DNA of 64,000 nucleotides from Pseudomonas pergaminensis (lineage in GTDB: Bacteria > Pseudomonadota > Gammaproteobacteria > Pseudomonadales > Pseudomonadaceae), in contig NZ_CP078013.2 of the NCBI RefSeq assembly GCF_024112395.2, positions 5,022,001-5,086,000 on the forward strand, in the 5' to 3' direction. Below, in pieces: positions 17,200 to 25,876 of this stretch. Under the pieces are notes generated by a model, which worked only from the letters and a program-made list of their open reading frames with translations, was not told where the DNA came from and made no database searches. The position numbers and the translations under genes were made by a program. Each line of letters begins with the position of its first letter. Position 1 is the stretch's first letter.

Positions 17200-17416
17200 A
17201 GAATCCTCTCGCACCGTCCTGGTGCGCAGAATGCCCGGTGCATGGCAGCACGCTTCATCGTAATGCGGGCTTTGCCTATCAACAGCATAGTCAGAGTTGA
17301 TTTCACTGCCCGCCCAAGTCTGCGGATAATCGGCCCCATCTGCTGAACAGGATGCGTCCTACAGCTTCAGCGAACCGCTCTTCCCTTTAAGCCACCCTCT
17401 TGGGTGGTTTTTTTTT
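17200..17416 (+). ncRNA. Candidate small RNA ending in an orphan terminator
   Basis: No plus-strand gene precedes the strong plus-oriented terminator at 17392-17416; both flanking genes run on the minus strand. The region upstream has several small hairpins (for example CACCGTCCTGGTG near 17212) and a possible -10 GATAAT near 17324, implying a 75-90 nt transcript if that is used. The 5' end is not determined, so the left boundary is only an outer limit. I could not match it to a named Pseudomonas sRNA. Confidence 0.35.
17392..17416 (+). terminator. Strong rho-independent terminator with no plus-strand gene
   Basis: CCACCC, TCTT loop, GGGTGG, then nine consecutive T residues. The T run is only on the plus strand. 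Confidence 0.85.
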
Positions 17417-17512
17417 GCGCGGTGAATGCGTGGGTGAAAATGTCGACGCTGCACAAACAAAATCGGCCGACCCAAAGGTCAGCCGATACGCTGTGTTGCT
17501 CATACATTGCCG

Positions 17513-17854
17513 CTACATGGGTAACCCACGCACCTCCTGCTTGACGCCCCATCCCTCGATGATCCCGCCCAGCGGCTCGACCACCGCCTCAAAGTCTTGC
17601 TCGAAGTCTCCTATGCCGTCGTAGGTGGCAGACATGATTTTGCTCAGCTCCAAGTACCAGGCGCCATCGTCGCGCGCACTGACCTGAGCATTCAGGGATT
17701 CCCCACGAAACTCACCCGCAGCCCTGCGCGCCCGTTCCTCATCCGGGAAAATGGCGTAGAACTCGATGGGGTGAAAACGCGAGAAGTCGAAGCCGCCCTC
17801 TTTCATGCGGCGCAGAACGTTGGTGCTGATGTCTTCTTGATAGGCTGTGCTCAT
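17513..17854 (-). CDS. Ribonuclease E inhibitor RraB family protein
   Basis: A 113-residue acidic protein of the RraB family. It has the N-terminal DISTNVLRRMKEGGFDFSRFHPIEFYAIFP segment, then a second alpha/beta unit DGAWYLELSKIM. In E. coli, RraB binds the C-terminal half of RNase E and changes which RNAs are cut; the substrate, RNase E, is encoded at 60213 in this window. The start at 17854 follows GAGGAGC; the open frame upstream to 17971 is not coding-like. The gene appears monocistronic. Confidence 0.85.
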   Translation of the reverse strand: MSTAYQEDISTNVLRRMKEGGFDFSRFHPIEFYAIFPDEERARRAAGEFRGESLNAQVSARDDGAWYLELSKIMSATYDGIGDFEQDFEAVVEPLGGIIEGWGVKQEVRGLPM

Positions 17855-17902
17855 GAAAAGTGCTCCTCGAATTGATGGATAGACTTTCCGTGCTTCCCGA
17901 AG

Positions 17903-17923
17903 CCCACGCCGTACTGGCGTGGG
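17903..17923 (-). other. 8-bp hairpin in the rraB leader
   Basis: CCCACGCC-GTACT-GGCGTGGG forms a perfect stem about 50 bp upstream of the rraB start. There is no T run on either strand, so a terminator is unlikely; it may be a leader structure or a small repeat. Confidence 0.45.
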
Positions 17924-18067
17924 GGCTACGGCAAAAACATCACCGCTGGAAAACAAGCATGTAGCTGACAAGACCAGACCTTAGCGATTCATTCGCTGAT
18001 CTCACTTGCAGAGTAGCGCGAAGCTATCACCTCCACCAGAGGCGCTTTAAGTGCGTACAGGGAATGT

Positions 18068-18304
18068 TCAGGCGGCGGGAGAGATGTCGAGGATCTGGAT
18101 ACTGTTCTGGTCTTTGAGGATCTTGACCGTAGGCTCGGGCTTGCGGCCCTCCAGGTCATTGAGGTCCAGTTCAGCGGCGATGGGCACCAGTTTGTTGCGA
18201 ATCATGTGTGCCGCATCTTCGAGGCTGGGCTTCTGATCGCAGGTGAACTGCTCGACGGTCTGAACGCCGTGATCATCAACGAAGGTAATCTGCCACTTTT
18301 GCAT
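18068..18304 (-). CDS. Conserved hypothetical protein, 78 residues
   Basis: The protein starts MQKWQITFVDDHG after a textbook GAGGAGG ribosome-binding site with 5-nt spacing. It is small, acidic and soluble, with an alternating beta-strand N-terminus (WQITFVDDHGVQTVEQFTC) and a strand-rich C-terminus (PTVKILKDQNSIQILDISP). The single Cys is not in a motif. No family was recognised with confidence. It lies between rraB and the START-domain gene on the same strand, separated by 103 bp from the latter. Confidence 0.75.
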   Translation of the reverse strand: MQKWQITFVDDHGVQTVEQFTCDQKPSLEDAAHMIRNKLVPIAAELDLNDLEGRKPEPTVKILKDQNSIQILDISPAA

Positions 18305-18407
18305 CGGTGCCTCCTCGATAAAACCCGTGTGTGGGCTTACCACTATCTGGACCTTGAGGGTTCGCCAAACGTTCCACTCAAGTCAGGAGGCACCGGATCA
18401 ACTGCGC

Positions 18408-19013
18408 TTATTTTTCAGCGTGTTCTTTCAAGGCTTTCAAGGTGTTGAACGGCGCGTCCACCACAAACTTGTTGGCCAACCACGAAGGCACGCTGCCACC
18501 TGGCTCGGTGTGCACCTGGTAAGTGACTTCGGTCTGGTTTTCGCCTTTTGGCACGAGTTTCCAGAAGCCATCGACCTGGGCAACCCGTACGTAGCCTTTT
18601 TCTTCAGGCTTGTAGGTCGGGACGCCTTCGAGCTTACGGGTCAGCGTGCCGTCGGCCGCCTTGGTGGTGGTGATATGCAGGTAGGAATCACGGTCCGTTA
18701 CGGGGAACGGGGCCTTGAATTGGGTGTAGGTCCAGCTCTCGTCGCCTTTCTTGTCCACCAGCTTCTGGGACTTGCACTCGTGGATCCAGGCACAGGCACC
18801 GGCCACGTCTTCCTGCAGGGCGACGATTTTGGCCACAGGCGCCTTGATCACGGTCACACCGCGATAGGCCTTGTACTTGGAGCCGGCAATTTCGCTCAGG
18901 GACACCTTGATACCGTCTTCGTCCTTGGCGACTTGCCAATCCTCAGCCTGGGCAGTGGCAGCAAACAACATCGTAAAACCGCACAACACAGCCATTCGTT
19001 TCAGCGAACCCAT
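18408..19013 (-). CDS. Periplasmic START-domain lipid-binding-like protein
   Basis: A 201-residue protein with a signal peptide (MGSLKRMAVLCGFTMLFAATAQA, cleaved before EDW). The mature part matches bacterial START/SRPBCC proteins: AYRGVTVIKAPVAKIVALQEDV, CAWIHECKSQKLV, and a C-terminal helix VVDAPFNTLKALKEHAEK. The fold encloses a hydrophobic cavity, so a lipid or hydrophobic ligand is likely but unknown. AAGGAA stands before ATG 19013. The open frame to 19121 overlaps the next gene and was discarded. Confidence 0.85.
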   Translation of the reverse strand: MGSLKRMAVLCGFTMLFAATAQAEDWQVAKDEDGIKVSLSEIAGSKYKAYRGVTVIKAPVAKIVALQEDVAGACAWIHECKSQKLVDKKGDESWTYTQFKAPFPVTDRDSYLHITTTKAADGTLTRKLEGVPTYKPEEKGYVRVAQVDGFWKLVPKGENQTEVTYQVHTEPGGSVPSWLANKFVVDAPFNTLKALKEHAEK

Positions 19014-19054
19014 TGTTGTATTCCTTATTGTTGAAGTTCCGATAGTAAAGCCCA

Positions 19055-19309
19055 TCAAGCCGCCGTCATGTGCTCCCACCAGCCGATCAAACGGATCGCA
19101 TCGGCCTGGTCGGTGCCGCACACCTCGATGTCCGCCTTGAAGTCACTGCACACCGCCGGTCGTTCCGGTTGCCCGAACAGCAGGCATAGCTGTTCGACCG
19201 ACAGGTGCAGGCAGCGTTCGCCCGCCGGTTTGCCTTGTGGCATACCCGGTAATGGCGAACTGATGGAGGGGGCGATGCAGCAAGCGCCACAGCCTTCACG
19301 GCAATTCAT
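19055..19309 (-). CDS. YkgJ-family cysteine-cluster protein
   Basis: An 84-residue protein with the CxxxCxxCC signature at the N-terminus (Cys3, Cys7, Cys10, Cys11) and further cysteines at 33, 42, 54 and 64. This pattern is the YkgJ/CxxCxxCC (zinc- or iron-binding) family, whose function is unknown. It ends with GWWEHM as many family members do. The START-domain gene follows 41 bp downstream on the same strand, so they may be co-transcribed. Confidence 0.85.
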   Translation of the reverse strand: MNCREGCGACCIAPSISSPLPGMPQGKPAGERCLHLSVEQLCLLFGQPERPAVCSDFKADIEVCGTDQADAIRLIGWWEHMTAA

Positions 19310-19471
19310 GACCAGCAGGTCCTCGACGACTCAATGTGGATGGCCGGGCTAGAGTACGCCCTAAAACAGCCGTTTTAAAATGGTCTAACAGGGGTTTTTC
19401 GCAGAAAACAAAAGTGACTGACCAGTCTGCGACAGATGGTCGAAGGGACACGTCACGTTTGTGGGAAAAGT

Positions 19472-19957
19472 TTACTGCTTGAATTCGAAATCCAGCGCTG
19501 CACCTTCCACATCGCGCCGTTCTTCGTTGCGCAATTGCAGCCTCATCTCATTGCTGAGCAGGCGGCCGTTGATCTGGAAAGCACTGTTATCGGTAGGCTT
19601 CTCGCCGAACATCGGCGGCAGCAAGGGCACGCTCTTGGGCTTGGGCATGGTGCCAATAGGCTGCAAGTGCCTGACCATGTCCGACGGCAGTGACAAGTCC
19701 AACTGTGCCGGCGGCAATTGGGTCTGTGCCACTTCTCGGGACGATTTTGACTTACTGGCCGCACGTTTTTTGGCGGTGGCGGCTGGCTTCTTCACCGCGG
19801 GCGCTTTTTTGACGGGTGCCGGTTTTTTCGCGGGCGCCTTCTGTTCGGCGTCGGCCGCAGGCTTGGTTTCGCTCACAGGGGCCGCCGCCAGCGCTGTGCC
19901 GACGTTGCACAGGCCTAACAGGCCAATCACCAAAACAGCGCGAAAAATCCGAGTCAT
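19472..19957 (-). CDS. Secreted Lys/Ala/Pro-rich hypothetical protein
   Basis: A 161-residue protein with a signal peptide (MTRIFRAVLVIGLLGLCNVGTALAAA) and a low-complexity Lys-Ala-Pro stretch of about 50 residues (KKPAPVKKAPAVKKPAATAKKR). The C-terminal half is a compact conserved region ending RDVEGAALDFEFKQ. Such Ala/Lys/Pro linkers often span the periplasm or bind peptidoglycan or DNA, and they provoke misannotation as translation factors. The start at 19957 was chosen for the signal peptide; the ribosome-binding site is weak. Confidence 0.7.
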   Translation of the reverse strand: MTRIFRAVLVIGLLGLCNVGTALAAAPVSETKPAADAEQKAPAKKPAPVKKAPAVKKPAATAKKRAASKSKSSREVAQTQLPPAQLDLSLPSDMVRHLQPIGTMPKPKSVPLLPPMFGEKPTDNSAFQINGRLLSNEMRLQLRNEERRDVEGAALDFEFKQ

Positions 19958-20061
19958 ATTGCCTACAGCGTTAACGGCAGAGGGCCATATGCTCGCTTGT
20001 TGTGCACGGCATGACAAGCGCGGTGATTAGCCAGCTATCGGAGTTGTCCCTTTTTTGCGCC

Positions 20062-21501
20062 TCAGAGGCCGGCCGCCGTCTCCTGGCATAACTGGCTGGC
20101 CAGCATCCCCAGGGTCATCAGCGCCCGCTCTGCCTCGCGGTTCCACGGGGTGCCGCAGTTGAGGCGAATGCAGTGGTTGAACTGCTCGGTATTACTGAAG
20201 ATCAACCCTGGCGCAATGCTGATGCCCTGTTGCAGGGCACGCACGTGCAGTTCCTGGGTATTGACCCGCCCCGGCAAACTGACCCACAGGATAAAGCCGC
20301 CGGTCGGGCGGGTCATTTGCGTGCCTTCCGGGAAATACTGCTGCACCGCCAGCTGAAAGGCGCTGAGGTTCTTGCGGTACTCCTGGCGGATATAGCGCAA
20401 ATGCCGATCGTAGCCGCCATTCTCCAGGTACGCGGCGACGCCCATCTGCGTGACGCTGCACGCGGAGTGGGTGCTGAACATCTGCAGGCGCTGGATTTCC
20501 TGCTGGTACTTGCCGGCGATCATCCAGCCGATGCGCACTCCAGGGGACAGCGTCTTGGAAAAGCTTGAGCAGTAGATCACTCGGTCAAGGCGGTCGTAGG
20601 CTTTCAGGGCTTTGGTGCGGCCCAGTTCGAACATCAGCTCGCCATAGATATCGTCCTCGACAATCTGGATATCGAAATCCGAGGCCAGGCGCAGCAAGTG
20701 TTTCTGTCGTTCCTCGGGCATGGTGCCGCCCAGGGGGTTGCTCAGGCGCGTGGTCAGTACCAGCGCCTTGATCGACCACTGGTTGGCCGCCAGTTGCAGG
20801 GCTTCCAGGCTCATGCCGGTGGAGGGGTCGCTGGGGATCTCGATGACTTTGAGGCCGAGCAGATCAGCCAATTGCAGCAAACCGTAATAGGTCGGTGACT
20901 CTGCAGCGATCAGGTCGCCGGGCCGCGTCAGCACGCGCAGCGACATCTGCAAGGCATCGACGCAACCGTGGGTGATGACCACTTCGGAAGGGTCCACCAC
21001 CACGCCCGCATCGCGCATGCGGATCGCCACCTGGCGGCGCAGCGGTTCGAATCCGGGGCTGAACATGTAGCTGAAGGCCCGTGGGCTCTGGAAGCGCGTG
21101 ACCTTGGCCAACTGCTGGTGCAACGCGCGCACCGGCAAGTAATCCACACTTGGCACAGCGGCGCCCAACGGGAATACGCCTTCGCGGCGCGACTCGCCCA
21201 ACACCTGCTGGATGATACTGCTGCGGGTGACCAACCCCGGGCGCTCTACCCGGGCGATATCCGGCGTTGGCGCGGTGAGCGCGGGTGTCTGGTGCACGTA
21301 ATAGCCAGACTGCGGCCGCGCCCGGATCAGCCCCTGGTCTTCCAGGTTGGCGTAGGCCTGCAACACCGTGGCGTGGCTCACGTTCAACTGCGAGCTCATC
21401 TTGCGTACCGAAGGCACACGCTCGCCCGGTTGGTAGACACCGCGCCGGATATCCTCAGCCAGTTGCTGGGCGATACGTTGGTAAAGCAACAGATTGGTCA
21501 T
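20062..21501 (-). CDS. MocR-type regulator (GntR DNA-binding domain + PLP aminotransferase domain)
   Basis: A 479-residue MocR protein. Residues 1-75 are a GntR winged helix (AEDIRRGVYQPGERVPSVRKMSSQLNVSHATVLQAY). The rest is a type I fold aminotransferase domain with the PLP lysine in SSFSKTLSPGVRIGW, preceded by VEDDIYGELMF. MocR proteins bind PLP and often control vitamin B6, amino-acid or transport genes. No partner operon is adjacent; the OmpA gene downstream on the same strand lies beyond a REP. The target is therefore unknown. Confidence 0.93.
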   Translation of the reverse strand: MTNLLLYQRIAQQLAEDIRRGVYQPGERVPSVRKMSSQLNVSHATVLQAYANLEDQGLIRARPQSGYYVHQTPALTAPTPDIARVERPGLVTRSSIIQQVLGESRREGVFPLGAAVPSVDYLPVRALHQQLAKVTRFQSPRAFSYMFSPGFEPLRRQVAIRMRDAGVVVDPSEVVITHGCVDALQMSLRVLTRPGDLIAAESPTYYGLLQLADLLGLKVIEIPSDPSTGMSLEALQLAANQWSIKALVLTTRLSNPLGGTMPEERQKHLLRLASDFDIQIVEDDIYGELMFELGRTKALKAYDRLDRVIYCSSFSKTLSPGVRIGWMIAGKYQQEIQRLQMFSTHSACSVTQMGVAAYLENGGYDRHLRYIRQEYRKNLSAFQLAVQQYFPEGTQMTRPTGGFILWVSLPGRVNTQELHVRALQQGISIAPGLIFSNTEQFNHCIRLNCGTPWNREAERALMTLGMLASQLCQETAAGL

Positions 21502-21643
21502 GACGCAGCACTCGATTTCACGGGTATTTTATTTTTGTGTGAAACATACCGGCACAGTTTAGAAGTGTACGGGGACAGTTGCCACAATAGTCGAGCGCGC
21601 GTTGTAGTGACAGCAAAAACTGTGAGGGTGTACACCCAACAAA

Positions 21644-21733
21644 TGTGGGAGGGGGCTTGCCCCCGATAGCGAGGGTTCAATCAACCTATTCGGTGACTGA
21701 CGCTCCGCCATCGGGGGCAAGCCCCCTCCCACA
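21644..21733. repeat. REP pair, GGGGGCTTGCCCCCGAT type
   Basis: Facing arms GTGGGAGGGGGCTTGCCCCC and its inverse GGGGGCAAGCCCCCTCCCAC around a variable spacer. Confidence 0.88.
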
Positions 21734-21752
21734 GTTAAATCGATGCAAGCCT

Positions 21753-22568
21753 TTATCGGGCTGCGCCCAATTGGCCTTTCTCGTCGGAGAACACAATTTC
21801 CACACGACGGTTCTGCGCCCTGCCCCGCTCGGAAGCATTGGCCTCCACCGGGTACTGGTCGCCATAACCCTCGACCTGGATGCGTTTTTCGTCGATGCCC
21901 AGGTCAACCAGCACATCCGCCACCGACTGTGCGCGGTCACGCGACAGTTTGAGGTTTTCGCGCTCGCCGCCGGTATTGTCGGCATACCCCTCGATGCGCA
22001 CCACGCGCTTGGGGTTGAGTTGCAGGAACTGTACGATTTTGAGCACCGTGCGGTTGGCCGAGTTTTTCAACTCTGCTTCACCGGTATCGAACAGCACATC
22101 GCCCAGGGTCATCACCAGGCCACGGTCGGTTTGGGTAGTAGCCAGGCTGGCGATCTGTTCTTCGAGCCATTTGCCCTGCTGCTGCACGCTGATCAGCTTG
22201 TTTTCACGCAGGGCCAATTGCAGGCGCTGGCGCTCCAGTTCGAGCTTTACACCCCGCTCTTGGTTGAGCGCCTGTTCGGTATGTTCGCGGGCGATGGCAC
22301 TGTAGCGTTGGCTCAGGTAGGCGTAATGCACTACATCGGCACCGCTGCCCCAGTAGCTGGACAAGCGATCGGCGCGCGCCAGGGATTCACCGGCGCGGAT
22401 CACGTCCTTGGGCGCAAAACGCAGCACGTTGGCGTCTTCCTTGACTTGCTGGAAGTCGTTACTTGCCTGCTGCAAAGCCTGCTCGCTGTCGGGATGGGTG
22501 GCGCAACCGCCCAACACGGCGGTGCCCAACAGTACCGCACAGCTCAAACCGCGGATCATCGGGCTCAT
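21753..22568 (-). CDS. OmpA-family outer-membrane lipoprotein
   Basis: A 271-residue lipoprotein with lipobox LGGC (Cys22). A DUF4398-like helical region follows (EQALQQASNDFQQVKEDANVLRFAPKDVIRAGESLARAD), with coiled-coil character to about residue 150. The C-terminal OmpA peptidoglycan-binding domain runs from LGDVLFDTGEAEL to RAQNRRVEIVF and contains the peptidoglycan-contact Asp/Arg motif (GYADNTG...R). It would anchor the outer membrane to the wall. It overlaps the next upstream gene (22565) by 4 bases and completes a three-gene envelope cluster. Confidence 0.92.
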   Translation of the reverse strand: MSPMIRGLSCAVLLGTAVLGGCATHPDSEQALQQASNDFQQVKEDANVLRFAPKDVIRAGESLARADRLSSYWGSGADVVHYAYLSQRYSAIAREHTEQALNQERGVKLELERQRLQLALRENKLISVQQQGKWLEEQIASLATTQTDRGLVMTLGDVLFDTGEAELKNSANRTVLKIVQFLQLNPKRVVRIEGYADNTGGERENLKLSRDRAQSVADVLVDLGIDEKRIQVEGYGDQYPVEANASERGRAQNRRVEIVFSDEKGQLGAAR

Positions 22569-22927
22569 TGGGCTTCTCCCAACTGCAACTGCTTGCGCAG
22601 ACGGGTGATGCGGGCGTTGAGCACGTTCAACTGTTCCTGGCTCTTGCGGGTCAGCACTTGGGCTTCGGCCAGGCGTGCATCCAGTTCGGCTTGCTCGAAA
22701 CGCATACGTGCGTTTTTGTAGGATTGGTCGGCCATGCTCGACTTGGCCCGGGCGAACTTGGCTTCAGCCAGTTTCAATTCAGGCGATTCATCCGCGTTGG
22801 CCCCCACGGCACTGGCTTGCTCCAAGGCTTGCTGGGTGAGGCGCATTTGTTCATTCGGCGCAGGATCGGCTGCACATCCCGCCAGAGCGACAACGGCGAG
22901 GGCCGCGAAAAGAGGTCGAAGAGTCAC
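22565..22927 (-). CDS. DUF4398 lipoprotein
   Basis: A 120-residue lipoprotein with lipobox LAGC (Cys18) and a single DUF4398 domain: an all-helical, heptad-like region (LKLAEAKFARAKSSMADQSYKNARMRFEQAELDARLAEAQ). It overlaps the OmpA lipoprotein gene by ATGA, so the two are translationally coupled, and shares its helical domain type. It probably sits at the outer membrane and may pair with the OmpA protein. Function unknown. Confidence 0.88.
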   Translation of the reverse strand: MTLRPLFAALAVVALAGCAADPAPNEQMRLTQQALEQASAVGANADESPELKLAEAKFARAKSSMADQSYKNARMRFEQAELDARLAEAQVLTRKSQEQLNVLNARITRLRKQLQLGEAQ

Positions 22928-22936
22928 TGAAAATCC

Positions 22937-23752
22937 CTACTTTGTTGGGGTGCCGACGGGTTGCTGCAATTGCGCTTTCCAGCGCTCCAGATTGCTCTGC
23001 AACGCAGCTTGCGCCACACCGGACGCGGGCAATTCTGTCATCTTTTTGGCCAGCTGTCCGCGCAGCCACGGATCATTGCAGGCCGAGTTATGGGAAATCG
23101 CCAGGTACAAGCCCGGCTGATCGATAGGCACGTCGCGGGCCACCAGGTCATTGCTCATGCCCAGGGTCTGCGCCATGGCCATGCCGGAATAACGCCCGGC
23201 CAGCACGTAGTCCACCTCCCCCAGCAGCAGCTTCTGGAACGCTGGCGTCAGGGACGGCAGGCGTTGCAGGCTCAGTTGCTCGCCGGCGAAGGTTTCAAAG
23301 GCGGCGCTCAAGCGTGCACGCTCCGACACGGCACCCTTGTGCCCATGCAGGTCGGCAGCCGTGGTGTAGGCCAGCGCCGAATCCTTGCGCGTCCACACCA
23401 GATAGTCGAGCTGCACCAGCGCCGGATGGATGTAGTCGAGGGTTTCCAGCTCACCCAGGTTCAGCGGCGCGTCGGCGAGGATATCCATGCGCCCGCTGCG
23501 CACTTCCTCCAGGGCCAGGGAGCGTTTGCCACCGTAGAGCAGGTCGACTTTCAAGCCGAGGTCCTTGCCCACTTGTTGCAATAAATCGGCGGTGGCGCCG
23601 ATCAGGTGCGTGGGGTCTTGCGGGTCGCGCCAGAGCAACGGCGGTGCGTCCGGGCTGCCGGTGATCACCAGGCGATCGCATTTGCCGGCGGCCAGCGACA
23701 GCGTCGGCAGCAATGTGAGGCCCAGCAGTACCGCCCAAGGGCGCAATTCCAT
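22937..23752 (-). CDS. Periplasmic substrate-binding (SBP-bac-3-like) protein
   Basis: A 271-residue secreted protein with a signal peptide (MELRPWAVLLGLTLLPTLSLAAG). It has the type 3 solute-binding fold: LIGATADLLQQVGKDLGLKVDLLYGGKRSLALEEVRSGRMDIL, then YVLAGRYSGMAMA. No ABC permease or ATPase is adjacent, so it may be an orphan binding protein or a sensory one. It is the first gene of an apparent operon with the DUF4398 and OmpA lipoproteins, 9 bp upstream of DUF4398. Start chosen by signal peptide and GGAG. Confidence 0.82.
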   Translation of the reverse strand: MELRPWAVLLGLTLLPTLSLAAGKCDRLVITGSPDAPPLLWRDPQDPTHLIGATADLLQQVGKDLGLKVDLLYGGKRSLALEEVRSGRMDILADAPLNLGELETLDYIHPALVQLDYLVWTRKDSALAYTTAADLHGHKGAVSERARLSAAFETFAGEQLSLQRLPSLTPAFQKLLLGEVDYVLAGRYSGMAMAQTLGMSNDLVARDVPIDQPGLYLAISHNSACNDPWLRGQLAKKMTELPASGVAQAALQSNLERWKAQLQQPVGTPTK

Positions 23753-23770
23753 GGCGTGTGTCTCCAAGTC

Positions 23771-23800
23771 AAAAAAAAGCCCGGTCACAAGGACCGGGCT
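23771..23800 (-). terminator. Terminator of the etfBA operon
   Basis: AGCCCGGTC, ACAAG loop and GACCGGGCT, with eight A residues on the plus strand that become the U run on the minus strand, 22 bp after the etfA stop. Confidence 0.88.
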
Positions 23801-23822
23801 CTTTATAAGTGAAGCGACTGGA

Positions 23823-24752
23823 TTAGACCAGCTTCTCCAACTCAGGGACGGCTTCGAACAAGTCCGCCACCAGGCCGTAATCAGCCACCTGGAAGATCGG
23901 CGCTTCTTCGTCCTTGTTGATCGCAACGATCACTTTGGAGTCTTTCATACCGGCCAAGTGCTGGATCGCGCCGGAGATACCGACGGCGATGTACAGCTGT
24001 GGCGCAACGATTTTGCCGGTCTGGCCGACCTGCATGTCGTTGGGTACGAAACCTGCGTCGACGGCCGCGCGGGAAGCGCCGACCGCAGCGCCCAGCTTGT
24101 CGGCCAGGGCGTACAGGTGCTTGAAGTTGTCACCGTTCTGCATGCCACGGCCGCCGGAAACGACGATCTTGGCAGCGGTCAGCTCAGGACGATCCGACTT
24201 GGCCAGCTCTTCGCCAACGAAGCTGGAGGTGCCAGCGTCGTGCGCAGCTGCAACGGCTTCAACGGCAGCCGAACCACCTTCGGCGGCAACCGGGTCGAAA
24301 CCGGTGGCACGTACGGTGATGACTTTGACCGAAGCGTTGGACTGTACGGTCGCGATGGCGTTACCGGCGTAGATCGGGCGCTTGAAGGTGTCGGCGCTTT
24401 CTACCGAGATGATCTCGGAGATCTGGTCAACGTCCAGCTGCGCGGCAACGCGTGGCAGGATGTTTTTGCCGTTGGAGGTGGCGGCAGCCAGGATGTGGCT
24501 GTAGCCAGCGCCCAGCTCAGCTACCAGCGGAGCAACGTTTTCTGGCAACTGATGCGCGTAGGCGGCATTGTCAGCGTTCAGGACTTTGCTCACGCCCGCG
24601 ATTTTCGCAGCGGCTTCAGCCACGGCGCCAGCGCCCTGGCCGGCAACCAGTACGTGAATGTCGCCACCGATTTTAGCGGCGGCAGCCACGGTATTCAGGG
24701 TGGCCGGGGCCAGCACCTTGTTATCGTGTTCGGCGATTACGAGGATAGTCAT
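23823..24752 (-). CDS. etfA: Electron transfer flavoprotein subunit alpha
   Basis: A 309-residue protein beginning [19 protein letters not shown]. The C-terminal FAD-binding domain has [17 protein letters not shown], the [23 protein letters not shown] segment and [23 protein letters not shown], all diagnostic of EtfA. With EtfB it accepts electrons from acyl-CoA and other flavin dehydrogenases and passes them to ETF:ubiquinone oxidoreductase (26027). It lies 2 bp after etfB and is ended by a strong terminator. Confidence 0.97.
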   Translation of the reverse strand: MTILVIAEHDNKVLAPATLNTVAAAAKIGGDIHVLVAGQGAGAVAEAAAKIAGVSKVLNADNAAYAHQLPENVAPLVAELGAGYSHILAAATSNGKNILPRVAAQLDVDQISEIISVESADTFKRPIYAGNAIATVQSNASVKVITVRATGFDPVAAEGGSAAVEAVAAAHDAGTSSFVGEELAKSDRPELTAAKIVVSGGRGMQNGDNFKHLYALADKLGAAVGASRAAVDAGFVPNDMQVGQTGKIVAPQLYIAVGISGAIQHLAGMKDSKVIVAINKDEEAPIFQVADYGLVADLFEAVPELEKLV

Positions 24753-24754
24753 GA

Positions 24755-25504
24755 TCAGATCACCTTCGCTTCGTTTTTCAGTTTCTCGACCAGTTCAGCC
24801 ACCGACTTGACCTTGATGCCCGCGCTGCGAGCAGCCGGCGCTTCAACTTTTACGGTCTTGTTGGTAGAGGCGGTGGAAACGCCCAAAGCTTCGGGAGTAA
24901 CCGACTCAAGCGGCTTCTTCTTGGCTTTCATGATGTTTGGCAGGGACGCGTAGCGCGGCTCGTTCAAACGCAGGTCGGTGGTGACGATGGCCGGCAGCTT
25001 CAGGGAAACGGTCTGGGCGCCGCCGTCGATTTCACGGGTTACAGCTACGCTGTCGCCGCTCACTTCGACTTTGGAAGCGAAGGTGCCCTGGCCATAACCG
25101 GTCAGTGCAGCCAGCATCTGGCCAGTCTGGTTGTTGTCGCTGTCGATCGCCTGCTTGCCGAGGATCACCAGCTGAGGCTGTTCCTTGTCGACAACGGCTT
25201 TGAGCAGCTTGGCAACGGCCAGGGAGGTCAGCTCTTCAGCGGACTCGACCAGGATAGCGCGGTCGGCGCCCAGTGCCAGGGCGGTACGCAGCTGCTCTTG
25301 AGCAGTGGTAGGGCCGATGGAAACCACGACGATTTCAGTCGCCACGCCTTTCTCTTTCAGGCGTACGGCTTCTTCCACGGCGATTTCGCAGAAAGGGTTC
25401 ATCGACATCTTGACGTTAGCGAGGTCGACGCCGGAATTGTCCGCCTTGACGCGAACTTTCACGTTGTAATCGACAACGCGTTTGACAGCTACAAGAACCT
25501 TCAT
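24755..25504 (-). CDS. etfB: Electron transfer flavoprotein subunit beta
   Basis: A 249-residue EtfB: start [20 protein letters not shown], then [18 protein letters not shown] and [25 protein letters not shown], the AMP-site region of the subunit. The C-terminal tail ([15 protein letters not shown]) is the usual EtfB ending that wraps around EtfA. First gene of the etfBA operon, transcribed divergently from the ETF dehydrogenase gene; the 522-bp gap between them holds a PsrA-type site and other palindromes. Confidence 0.97.
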   Translation of the reverse strand: MKVLVAVKRVVDYNVKVRVKADNSGVDLANVKMSMNPFCEIAVEEAVRLKEKGVATEIVVVSIGPTTAQEQLRTALALGADRAILVESAEELTSLAVAKLLKAVVDKEQPQLVILGKQAIDSDNNQTGQMLAALTGYGQGTFASKVEVSGDSVAVTREIDGGAQTVSLKLPAIVTTDLRLNEPRYASLPNIMKAKKKPLESVTPEALGVSTASTNKTVKVEAPAARSAGIKVKSVAELVEKLKNEAKVI

Positions 25505-25773
25505 GGATTCCTCGTTACTCTCCGGTGAAAAGAAAGTCGCCTAGGCGAACCTGGCGGTTGATGCTCATCGGCACACAAGGGCACCTCCAAAAACGCAGGC
25601 GGCGACCTTGCTCACGGGAAATGATGACCGTTCGTCAGTGGTGACTGAGAGGTCATTCTTTATCGCAGCGTGTAAACTGCGCGCCATTGTCCGGGCACGC
25701 GTCACCTGTCTTGCTTTTGGACGTGCTCTTGAAACCTGCAGTCTGCCTACGGTTAGCGCAAAACCGACCGTAT

Positions 25774-25801
25774 ATTGACCGGAACACCTATTCTGGTCAA
25801 T
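25774..25801. promoter_or_regulatory. 28-bp inverted repeat in the etfB/ETF-dehydrogenase intergenic region
   Basis: ATTGACCgGAA and TTCtGGTCAAT are 11-bp arms with one mismatch around a 6-bp centre. It lies between the two divergent etf promoters and may bind a dimeric regulator. Unrelated in sequence to the PsrA-type box 60 bp away. Confidence 0.5.
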
Positions 25802-25860
25802 ACGGCAAAATAGCCAGTCATAAGCCGCACCACTTTGATTTACCTAGCCTGCGGGCAATT

Positions 25861-25874
25861 CAAACAAACGTTTG
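25861..25874. promoter_or_regulatory. PsrA-type operator
   Basis: CAAACAAACGTTTG has the CAAAC-N4-GTTTG form of the PsrA fatty-acid-responsive repressor site, and it overlaps the perfect palindrome ACAAACGTTTGT. It ends two bases before the -35 of the downstream promoter. In P. aeruginosa, I recall that PsrA controls etf genes; this was not checked. Confidence 0.65.
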
Positions 25875-25876
25875 TA

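Noticed and set aside
19472..19957. Annotation of the Lys/Ala/Pro-rich protein as translation factor IF-2
   Set aside because: The similarity is only to the low-complexity IF-2 N-terminus; the protein has a signal peptide and no GTPase motifs.
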